Shown here one piece after another: positions 1 through 5,891 of a DNA stretch of 7,268 nt. Position numbers and translations under genes: made by a program. This stretch comes from Fimbriimonadaceae bacterium. Its GTDB lineage: Bacteria; Armatimonadota; Fimbriimonadia; Fimbriimonadales; Fimbriimonadaceae. The notes beneath the pieces were generated by a model that ran no database searches, was not told where the DNA came from, and was given only the letters and a program-made list of their open reading frames with translations. The DNA lies in the NCBI GenBank assembly GCA_020849075.1, contig JADLGZ010000155.1, positions 1 through 7,268 on the forward strand, given 5' to 3'. Numbering within the stretch: the first letter of the stretch is position 1; every line of letters begins with the position of its first letter.

Positions 1-612
1 AGGACTACGGCGAAGGGGTTCAAGGTAGCTGGGGTCTTTGCGAATGGCCGGCACGATGTAGGTGTGGGGGGAGGAATCTGTCAGGTCAGTACCACCATAT
101 ACAATGCTGTCGCTTTGGCGGGCCTACAGATTACGCAGAGGAGTAATCATTCCATGGCGGTGACTTACGTACCCGTCGGTCGAGATGCGGCCGTCAGCTA
201 CCCTAACCCCGACCTGAAGTTCACAAACTCATTTGATTTTCCAGTCGCGCTGGACACAGTTTATTCGAAGGGCCAGCTAACTGCTTCTATCTTGGGGATC
301 AAGGACAAGAGCGTCGAAATCACCATTGAACGCGGCCCAGTCAGTACGTGGGGCAGGGGTGTGAAGGTACAGAACGACCCCTCCTTGCCTTATGGAAGGT
401 CCAGGGTCATTGATGCGGGAGGGGCCGCCCACAAGACCGTCACTTATCGTGTCTTTAGGAAAAACGGGAAGGTCGTGAAGCGCGAAGTTCTGCACGTCAG
501 TCAGTATCCCGGCTCACCCCGGTTGATCGGTCGAAACCTTAGCGCAAGGCCAAAGCCCAAGCCTGCGGTGCAAGGGCCGGTTGCGGTACCGGTGGCACCT
601 CCTACTGAGTAA
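1..612 (+). CDS. VanW-domain protein, C-terminal part (5' end outside window)
   Basis: The frame is open from base 1, so this is the 3' end of a longer gene; the GTG at 64 is an internal valine, not the start. The 203 visible residues carry the VanW hallmark: GGGICQVSTTIYNA (visible residues 23-36, Cys27), then RSNHS and VPVGRDAAVSY (57-67), then DLKFTN. A basic beta-rich segment follows (TVTYRVFRKNGKVVKREVL), of the kind that follows VanW domains in other proteins. The last ~20 residues are a Pro/Lys/Val-rich tail, probably disordered. VanW proteins are usually exported or membrane-anchored, often with peptidoglycan-binding repeats upstream, and their biochemical role is unsettled. The family name comes from a vancomycin-resistance cluster, but this gene has no van neighbours, so resistance should not be inferred. 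It converges on the GT-C-like gene and overlaps it by 11 nt (602-612). Family confidence is high; function is unknown. Confidence 0.9.
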   Translation, partial: RTTAKGFKVAGVFANGRHDVGVGGGICQVSTTIYNAVALAGLQITQRSNHSMAVTYVPVGRDAAVSYPNPDLKFTNSFDFPVALDTVYSKGQLTASILGIKDKSVEITIERGPVSTWGRGVKVQNDPSLPYGRSRVIDAGGAAHKTVTYRVFRKNGKVVKREVLHVSQYPGSPRLIGRNLSARPKPKPAVQGPVAVPVAPPTE

Positions 613-2428
613 CGCGCACCAGAATGAATTGCTTGCCCTGGTAGACAACCTGCCCCAAGTGGCTGAGGTCGGAATAGGGCCAATTGGGATAGTTCTCCGA
701 GTTGATTGAGATGATGAAATCGGCTTTGCTTCGCTGAAGAAACTCCACCTGTTCGTGTTCGGTGGCTCGGTTGGAGAACAAGTGGATGATGCTGTCGTCA
801 TGCCGCTTCCCGTAATCGGGCGTTTCACTCCAATGTCCGGCATAGGTGTAAACCCCTGCAAGTCCCGAAACTATCGCGTTAAGATCAGGAATTACTGGCG
901 ATCCAAATCGGTCAAGGTGATTTTCGATCGGGTTTGGGACACCGGGAACCGCCACCACTACTGCTCCGGGTTCTTTGTCTAGTATGCGCACAATGTGTAC
1001 CGCGTCGGGCGAAAGAAATGCGGGATGAACGGTGGTCGTTGCAACATTGTCACGGGTTAGTTCCAATTCCCGACGTATCCAAAGGACACTGGTCGCACAA
1101 ATGAGCGTGATGAAGACCGTGGCAACTAGGTTTCGCTGGTTCCGCTCAAAGCGCTTCATCAGTTCACTTAGTCCCACTGCACCGAGGAGCCCGTAAGGAA
1201 TGATGAGGCCAGCCGCAAGTTTGCGTTGAAACAACTCCGGCACAAATGGAGCGAACAGCCCAAGGGTAGTCCAAGCCAGGAGGAGATTCCAGACGGGATC
1301 CCTGCGGGACATTGACCAGCTCATGGCGAGAGCGGCAAGCGTAAAAGCGCCCCACACTCCCCAAGTCATGAGGAACTCATTTCCAGTCCGATATGCCGCG
1401 AATCCGGCACCAGAAACAACCGCGGCCCAGATCCAAGTGGCTAATTTGCGGCGAGAACCCGAATCGGGCGATGTGTAGAAGGCCACTGCGACCACGACAA
1501 GGGTGGGAGCAATTCCGCCCAGCAGGGTGGGCATTCCGCTGGTGTAGGTTGGGGTCGCCGCTCTGGATTGAAACACGGGATCAAGCTTGAGGACATGCAG
1601 AAACCACCATGCGCTCGGGATCAAACCGGAGCAAATGACGACCACTCGCGCTAACCAAGCCATTGAGAAATTTCCAGCGGAAATTGAGGCGATCAGTAAG
1701 CCGAGGAGAACGAGCCCGAGCAGGAGGACATCATAACTATGGATATTCATGAGGACCGTCATGCAGGGGAATGCCCAAAGAACGGGCCGCCAAGAGTTAT
1801 GTGCCTCCAAGACGGCGATCAATATCCCGAGGATGAGGCATAAACTGGCCATGAAGAGGCCATTAGTGAGCATTGAAGGGAATACAAACGCTTCAGCCTG
1901 CCAAACATCAATGGGAAGGTGATTCCCGAACAAGGGCGCGAAGATCCGGGCCGTTGGCAGCAAAATAGCGCGACCGAAATTGTGCCAGACCAGAAACCCC
2001 AGTCCTCCGCCAAAGGTGGTGAGAATGAGGGCAAATTTGCACGTGAACAGGTCCCATTCAGTGCGATGAACGAGGCGGCCGAGTAGCACAACAAAGAGGA
2101 AGCTGAGTAAGGCCCGGGCTAACGTTGCGGCTCCGACGAGGCCAGTGAACCTACTGACTTGTCCAAGTAACCAGAAATATAGGTGGATGGTTTGGCGCGG
2201 TTGGCTGTCCGTCGTGAAGCGATTGTCAAAGAAGAAGGCCCCATTTTGGGCCTGTTTCATCCAAGCAAAGTAGACCATGTGGTCGTCCGTGTTGAACGGC
2301 GTCCCAAGGTACATCGAACCCTCAGGCTGAATCGCCCAAGCAAACAAGGCGGGGAGTAAGGCGAGCGCTACCGCGGCTAGCGCGACTTTGATGACAAAGG
2401 GCCGGAGTAACTGGTCGCGATCGGTCAT
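602..2428 (-). CDS. Multispanning membrane protein, GT-C-type glycosyltransferase-like
   Basis: The 608-residue protein has about ten or more hydrophobic helices between residues 11 and 450, followed by a soluble C-terminal domain of ~150 residues. After helix 1 (about 11-33) comes a polar loop with an acidic pair, NTDDHMVYFAW (46-56), and a short aromatic stretch AFFFDNRF. This layout is typical of GT-C transferases, which use polyprenyl-phosphate sugars and place acidic catalytic residues in the first external loop. The C-terminal domain contains VYTYAGHWSETPDY (526-539), which resembles the GHW..TP motif of other large bacterial multispanning proteins of this kind. The start is fixed: an in-frame TGA lies eight codons upstream of the ATG at 2428, with no other start between. 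The ribosome site is weak (GGGCGAG). It is the last gene of the leftward operon, and its 3' end overlaps the VanW gene. A transferase acting on an envelope glycan is likely but inferred; donor and acceptor are unknown, and a non-enzymatic membrane protein is possible. Confidence 0.75.
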   Translation of the reverse strand: MTDRDQLLRPFVIKVALAAVALALLPALFAWAIQPEGSMYLGTPFNTDDHMVYFAWMKQAQNGAFFFDNRFTTDSQPRQTIHLYFWLLGQVSRFTGLVGAATLARALLSFLFVVLLGRLVHRTEWDLFTCKFALILTTFGGGLGFLVWHNFGRAILLPTARIFAPLFGNHLPIDVWQAEAFVFPSMLTNGLFMASLCLILGILIAVLEAHNSWRPVLWAFPCMTVLMNIHSYDVLLLGLVLLGLLIASISAGNFSMAWLARVVVICSGLIPSAWWFLHVLKLDPVFQSRAATPTYTSGMPTLLGGIAPTLVVVAVAFYTSPDSGSRRKLATWIWAAVVSGAGFAAYRTGNEFLMTWGVWGAFTLAALAMSWSMSRRDPVWNLLLAWTTLGLFAPFVPELFQRKLAAGLIIPYGLLGAVGLSELMKRFERNQRNLVATVFITLICATSVLWIRRELELTRDNVATTTVHPAFLSPDAVHIVRILDKEPGAVVVAVPGVPNPIENHLDRFGSPVIPDLNAIVSGLAGVYTYAGHWSETPDYGKRHDDSIIHLFSNRATEHEQVEFLQRSKADFIISINSENYPNWPYSDLSHLGQVVYQGKQFILVRVTQ

Positions 2429-2466
2429 TGCTCGCCCATGGGTGTAAGTTCAGGTGGAATGTAGCC
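2425..2466 (-). other. In-frame coding remnant after the TAG of the small TPR gene
   Basis: Directly after TAG 2467-2469, the same frame reads GYIPPELTPMGEQ and stops at TGA 2425-2427. That TGA forms ATGA with the ATG (2426-2428) of the next gene, the same 4-nt overlap seen at the other three junctions of this operon. The sequence therefore suggests that the TPR gene once ended here, at about 132 codons, and that one codon (perhaps CAG) became TAG. TAG is also the terminal codon of two other genes in the window, so the code does not appear to read TAG as an amino acid. A sequencing error or a chance arrangement cannot be excluded. Confidence 0.5.
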
Positions 2467-2823
2467 CTAATGCGGGATGGGACGCCCCATGGAGCGATAT
2501 ATATCCTCGATCATCTTCTTGTTAGCCTTGGCTTCTTTGTTGTTCGGGTCAAGCTTGAGGGCCTCTCGATACAGACGCAGTGCTCGCGGATACTTGACTT
2601 TTGCACCCAGCAAGGGCGACGTCATGACTACGGTACCCAGTTGAACAGTCGCATTTACATAGGCGCGCTTCTTTGCTTGATTTGACTTATCTTTCGTCCA
2701 AGAGCCCTTCGTGGATGCGTATGCTTTCTCCGCCTTCTGGAGCTTCAACTTGGCATCGTTAGGAGCTTGGGCATTGGCCAAAGCAATGAGCGCGAACGCG
2801 ACCAAACACGACGAATGCTTCAT
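2467..2823 (-). CDS. Small exported TPR-like protein, apparently shortened at its C terminus
   Basis: The 118-residue protein has a clear signal peptide: MKHSS, a hydrophobic core (CLVAFALIALA), and an AxA site ANA before QAPND (about residue 19). Cys6 lies in the hydrophobic core and is not a lipobox. The mature part is very Lys/Ala-rich and helical. Residues ~78-112 (KYPRALRLYREALKLDPNNKEAKANKKMI) match a TPR repeat, especially the A..Y.EAL.LDPNN.EA pattern. One TPR is fewer than most TPR domains need to bind a partner, so it may pair with another protein. The start overlaps the DUF4350 stop by 4 nt (ATGA), so translation is probably coupled. The gene ends at TAG 2467-2469, leaving the only gap in the operon. 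Reading past this TAG continues in frame for 13 codons to a TGA that overlaps the next start (see separate entry). It probably acts in the periplasm as a scaffold or adaptor, which is inference. Confidence 0.8.
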   Translation of the reverse strand: MKHSSCLVAFALIALANAQAPNDAKLKLQKAEKAYASTKGSWTKDKSNQAKKRAYVNATVQLGTVVMTSPLLGAKVKYPRALRLYREALKLDPNNKEAKANKKMIEDIYRSMGRPIPH

Positions 2824-3905
2824 GAGTCTATTTTACTGACATGGCTAGAGATTGCTGCCCGCAATCGCGTGATTGCGGCTAGCGTACGGGAATCGGAAGG
2901 CAACCCCTGAGCTGCGATGAGGTCGTCCTTAACCTCCTGGGGCAGACGTGATTCCAACATAGCATCAGTCGCGTTTGCCGGAAGAGAGGCCATTCTGAGA
3001 AGGTCGCGACGCAATGATTCCACGACCTGGCTCTGGGCCATCTTGAGATTCTTCGCTCGTTGCAGCATCTGGGCAAAGGCCTCCATTAGGTCTCGAGTTC
3101 CAGCTTGACGTCGGCGTAATGGGAGAGGAATCCCAAAGATCACTGCGCTCGACCAAGCAACGACGCCAAAGAGGAGATAGCCTTGCCATACGGTTGCCCT
3201 CGCCCATCCCCCGAGAGCCGAGATCATGCCTTCATCAAAGACATTGCCAAAGGTAGCTTCGGTGAAGACAACTCTCTTATTCTCGCCCGCGACAGACCTG
3301 ACCAAGGTAGCGAAGAAAGCCGCATTATCAGCTCGGTCAATGAATCGGTTTGTGAATCCCAGGCCATCATGGACCGTGGCGATCACTCCGTTCCCTTGAG
3401 CCTGAAAACTAACCAATGCTTGCTTGGTGGAAGCGTCCACCCAAACATCGAGCGGTTCAGATCCCGACCAGAAATCGGGTTCCAGCGCGACGGTTCCATT
3501 GACTCGGAGTATGCGATCTTGAAAACTGTTCTGAATTTGGATGGGTGTTTCGGCGCTAGTGGTGGCTGCATTGAAGTCATCGGAGACCATGATGACAATC
3601 ATTCGGCGACCTTCCGATACCTTGCTCAAAAGGAACTTAGCCATTGGGTCCCTCCCCTGCCGGCGTACAAACGCGATGATCACCTCATCGTTGGCAACTT
3701 GGGGAGCCGAGTTTAAGTCTTGGCGCACCTTGAACCCGTTTAACTCGAGGACTTCGGCCGCAAGGCGTGTGCCGCTAGGCTTACTACTGGTAATCGATGG
3801 AAATGTTTCGTTAGAACTCCGACCCAAGACCACCAAGAGGGTAGTGCAGCTGAGAATAATGCACAGCCAAAAGGTAATGCGTCGCAATAACGCGCCGCCG
3901 ATCAT
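2820..3905 (-). CDS. DUF4350 domain-containing membrane protein
   Basis: The protein is 361 residues. An N-terminal membrane helix (about 9-27) is followed by a Ser/Asn stretch and PSGTRLAAEVLELNGFKV (43-60), the typical opening of the DUF4350 domain, in which a 'PSGT' turn precedes a helix and a strand. The domain, resembling GATase-like Rossmann folds, runs to about residue 200 and includes a beta-strand core (DEVIIAFV, RRMIVIMVSDD) and the late motif LGFTNRFIDRADNAAF (182-197). A second membrane helix (about 240-262, GYLLFGVVAWSSAVIFGIP) is followed by an Arg-rich turn and a ~95-residue helical cytoplasmic tail. Such proteins commonly sit with DUF4129, MoxR ATPase and DUF58 genes; the molecular function is not established. 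ATGA overlaps on both sides (3902-3905 and 2820-2823) put it in tight translational coupling with the DUF4129 gene upstream and the TPR gene downstream. A GAGG lies about 12 nt before the ATG. Family call is confident; function is open. Confidence 0.85.
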   Translation of the reverse strand: MIGGALLRRITFWLCIILSCTTLLVVLGRSSNETFPSITSSKPSGTRLAAEVLELNGFKVRQDLNSAPQVANDEVIIAFVRRQGRDPMAKFLLSKVSEGRRMIVIMVSDDFNAATTSAETPIQIQNSFQDRILRVNGTVALEPDFWSGSEPLDVWVDASTKQALVSFQAQGNGVIATVHDGLGFTNRFIDRADNAAFFATLVRSVAGENKRVVFTEATFGNVFDEGMISALGGWARATVWQGYLLFGVVAWSSAVIFGIPLPLRRRQAGTRDLMEAFAQMLQRAKNLKMAQSQVVESLRRDLLRMASLPANATDAMLESRLPQEVKDDLIAAQGLPSDSRTLAAITRLRAAISSHVSKIDS

Positions 3906-4831
3906 GCCGCTCGCCTCGGGTTTAGGATGTCAAGCAGTTTCTGGTAGTAGCCTTTGAATCGAGCAGCATCCTCTTCACCTTTGCATCGGTGACCGTACCA
4001 AATCGAATCAAACTCCCGAGTCGGGGCGAGAAAGTTGAAATCTGGCCGGGTGACATTCTCGCAGAAACGATGGTAGTGCTCCCAATTGGTCTCATGACGG
4101 CGAAACTCAATGACCGATGCTTGATCGAGTCGGAGCAAACATGCAACATATAAGCACCGAACAGCTTCTCTGTAATGACCTTGAGCAATAAGTGCATCCG
4201 CCCTTGCGAGCCATTCGTCAAGAGAGAGCTTGACTTCATCGTCGGCAATGAGACCCTTTGACCGATCTACCTTCTTCCGACCTTGGATGATCAGCTTCAA
4301 TGCGACGGCTAATGCGGCTAGGGCAACGGCCCCAATGACGACCCAAACAACAGTCGTGAGGAAGGTCGGAACGATACTGACACCGGGAACCCTTGGAGTT
4401 GCTGGTCCACGATTTGGGCGCTCAAACAATTTGCGGAGCCAGTCACCAAATGATTCCAAGCTTTTTTGGAGCCAATTGGATTGTTCGCGGGCCCCAGGAT
4501 CATTGTATAGAGGTGACCGCTTTGCCTTGCGAAGAGCATCAACATCCACCTTTGCCTTGGGCGTCCTCGAACCGCTGGCGATCGCTCGAATCCGGACAGC
4601 CGCTTTGATTTGGTTGATCAATGCTTCATCGGGAACTGGGACTGCGATAGCTTGCCCTGCTTTGGTGGCGAGCGGTGCGTCTGCTTCAAGGGGAACGTGG
4701 CGATCCCTAAGGATTCGTTGGATCTCTTGCTTGGAAGTAGCTTGATCCAAGTCACGACTTAGCTGATCATAGTCAAGAGCGCGGGCCAAGGAGGCTCCCA
4801 AAAGCGCTGTGAGGAGTACGATCAGCTTCAT
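3902..4831 (-). CDS. DUF4129 domain-containing exported/membrane protein
   Basis: The 309-residue protein has a signal peptide (1-18, MKLIVLLTALLGASLARA), an extracytoplasmic region of ~135 residues with a helical, charged N-terminal part, one membrane helix (about 156-183), a basic stop-transfer turn (QGRKKVDR) and a C-terminal cytoplasmic DUF4129 domain (about 203-300). The domain signature is clear: LDEWLARADALIAQGHYREAVRCLYVACLLRLDQASVIEFRRHETNWEHY reads across 204-253, followed by FLAPTREFDSIWYGHR (267-282), the usual F..IWYG motif. Proteins with this domain are recurrent partners of DUF4350, MoxR and DUF58 proteins; the role is probably envelope-related but undefined. An ATGA overlap joins it to the six-helix protein upstream (4828-4831) and to DUF4350 downstream. 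No Shine-Dalgarno sequence precedes the ATG, so it probably depends on re-initiation after the upstream gene. Confidence 0.9.
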   Translation of the reverse strand: MKLIVLLTALLGASLARALDYDQLSRDLDQATSKQEIQRILRDRHVPLEADAPLATKAGQAIAVPVPDEALINQIKAAVRIRAIASGSRTPKAKVDVDALRKAKRSPLYNDPGAREQSNWLQKSLESFGDWLRKLFERPNRGPATPRVPGVSIVPTFLTTVVWVVIGAVALAALAVALKLIIQGRKKVDRSKGLIADDEVKLSLDEWLARADALIAQGHYREAVRCLYVACLLRLDQASVIEFRRHETNWEHYHRFCENVTRPDFNFLAPTREFDSIWYGHRCKGEEDAARFKGYYQKLLDILNPRRAA

Positions 4832-5847
4832 CGTTTCAGAGCCAATTCTTGGTGCAGAAGGCTAATGTCATAGCCTTCCAACCTGATCCTCCGTTCAAAA
4901 TAAACCAGCGTGGACCCAACGGTGAAGATGGGTGCCATGACCCAAAACGCAAGCAGATAGGGAAGTCCCGAAACGAGGGCAATGGCTACCTCGCCCCACC
5001 AGTGTCGCCCAAGCACACTTTGTAGCCAAGGCATGACTCCCAGCAAGCTGTAGATGCCTACGATGCCCCCCCAGAAGCACAGTGCTAGTAGCACAAGGGT
5101 AAATCCGAGCCTGAGGATTGTATCATCCCCCGAGCCCGCGCCTCGGTAAGCGCGAATGAGCTGGACGCTACGCTTCGCAGCTTGCTTGGTAGAGAGCCCC
5201 TCCAGAAGTGCGCTGGCCGGAGCTAGGCTGTGCCGGACCATGACATACAGGAATGCCGCTAGTGAAACCACCGCCGCAAGGATAGCGATGCCGCCTGCGG
5301 CGGCAGAAAGATTGTCAAAGCGATCATTAAGGAGGGCACTAACTAAGAGAAGGGCGAGCGTGCCTAGAAGTCCAGTACAGGCCAGAAGCAGGGTTCGCCC
5401 CATCAGCTTTATCGAGCGATAAAGGTCTTGATCAGCCCGGGCGTGCCGTTCGCCTGCATGGACCGACCGATTCGCGATGAAATCCGAAGTCGCATGGACA
5501 CTGTGCGTTACGATCACTGAAAGCCCAATGATGACGATCGGCAAAGCGGTCAGGAGACCGAGAGCGACCGTCGTTGCAACTTCGGCTACTTGACCATAGA
5601 CGTTTGTTGGGTTCTTAGTCGTAAAGAGTTGGGGAAGGACCAACTGAGTCATCATCATGAAGGCAATGTAGACCAAGGTGACCGCGCTAAACGTTGGCCC
5701 GAGCACGCGCATCCCTATCTCGCGATAGGCCTTGGTCGTCAAATCCAGGACTTCACCAGAAGACATTGGATGCAACGACTCCAGTCGCTGAATGCGATGC
5801 ATTGCGGGCGTAAAGACGTCTCCTTCTTCTACAGGCATTGGACCCAT
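4828..5847 (-). CDS. Six-helix integral membrane protein, first gene of the DUF4129/DUF4350 operon
   Basis: The 339-residue protein has an N-terminal cytoplasmic segment of ~48 residues containing MSSGEVLDLTTKAYRE, then about six membrane helices (roughly 50-72, 91-114, 150-172, 183-205, 245-270, 286-312). The C-terminal stretch TLVYFERRIRLEGYDISLL (313-331) matches the ending of a common bacterial membrane-protein type that reads YFDLR.R.EG.D.ELL and is often described as glycerophosphoryl-diester-phosphodiesterase membrane-domain-like or DUF975-like. No catalytic motif is visible, so a structural or transport role is as likely as an enzymatic one. The segment LAPASALLEGLSTKQAAKRSVQLIRAYRG (208-236) also fits this family, where a helix-connecting amphipathic stretch precedes the last helices. 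The start is either ATG 5847 or Met4 at 5838; neither has a good ribosome site. A hairpin-forming repeat ends two bases before the first ATG. It heads the five-gene leftward operon. Confidence 0.75.
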   Translation of the reverse strand: MGPMPVEEGDVFTPAMHRIQRLESLHPMSSGEVLDLTTKAYREIGMRVLGPTFSAVTLVYIAFMMMTQLVLPQLFTTKNPTNVYGQVAEVATTVALGLLTALPIVIIGLSVIVTHSVHATSDFIANRSVHAGERHARADQDLYRSIKLMGRTLLLACTGLLGTLALLLVSALLNDRFDNLSAAAGGIAILAAVVSLAAFLYVMVRHSLAPASALLEGLSTKQAAKRSVQLIRAYRGAGSGDDTILRLGFTLVLLALCFWGGIVGIYSLLGVMPWLQSVLGRHWWGEVAIALVSGLPYLLAFWVMAPIFTVGSTLVYFERRIRLEGYDISLLHQELALKR

Positions 5848-5891
5848 TCCGATGAATCATCAAGGCTGATTCATCGTTAATACTTACAGCT
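5848..5891. promoter_or_regulatory. Divergent intergenic control region
   Basis: These 44 bases separate the start of the leftward five-gene operon from the start of the rightward LolA-like gene, so they and the flanking codons must hold both promoters. I see no convincing -35/-10 pair on either strand. The best -10-like hexamer for the leftward operon is GATAAT on the minus strand at 5905-5900, inside the first codons of the LolA-like gene and without a matching -35 box. Rightward, TTAATAC (5877-5883) is AT-rich but poor, and too close to the ATG for a leader, so a leaderless transcript is possible. Neither gene has a Shine-Dalgarno sequence here. Most of the space is taken by the inverted repeat listed separately. 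Confidence 0.6.
5850..5876. repeat. Perfect 10-bp inverted repeat (operator or 5' UTR hairpin)
   Basis: The arms are CGATGAATCA (5850-5859) and TGATTCATCG (5867-5876), exact reverse complements, separated by the 7-base spacer TCAAGGC. The symmetry does not extend beyond the arms. Placed between divergent starts, it could be a dimeric regulator site acting on both genes. If transcription of the leftward operon starts to its right, the RNA would form a 10-bp stem with a 7-nt loop ending two nucleotides before the AUG at 5847, which could hinder initiation. It is not a terminator: no T-run follows on either strand. The arms do not match CIRCE, the HrcA operator, although total length is the same 27 bp. 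Confidence 0.75.

Noticed and set aside
577..592. CCGGT...ACCGG inverted repeat near the end of the VanW gene as a terminator
   Set aside because: The arms are only 5 bp, no T-run follows on either strand, and the bases are Pro-rich coding sequence.
1..612. Vancomycin-resistance gene
   Set aside because: VanW-domain proteins are widespread outside van clusters, and none of the ligase, dehydrogenase or dipeptidase genes is present.
2428..2685. Plus-strand 85-codon frame opposite the small TPR gene
   Set aside because: It is antisense to a gene with a clear signal peptide and TPR motif; the translation has no family features.
3183..4745. Long plus-strand open frames at 3183-3716 and 4230-4745
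   Set aside because: They are antisense to the well-supported DUF4350 and DUF4129 genes, have no recognisable domain or start signal, and read as Arg/Ser-rich shadow translations.
5860..5874. Five-codon minus-strand upstream ORF (ATG AAT CAG CCT TGA) before the operon's first gene
   Set aside because: It is very short, has no ribosome site, and arises from the inverted repeat itself; nothing supports translation.
5850..5876. The inverted repeat as a CIRCE element, given hrcA nearby
   Set aside because: Total length (27 bp) is the same, but the arms CGATGAATCA/TGATTCATCG bear no resemblance to the CIRCE arms TTAGCACTC/GAGTGCTAA, and the spacer is 7 rather than 9 bases.
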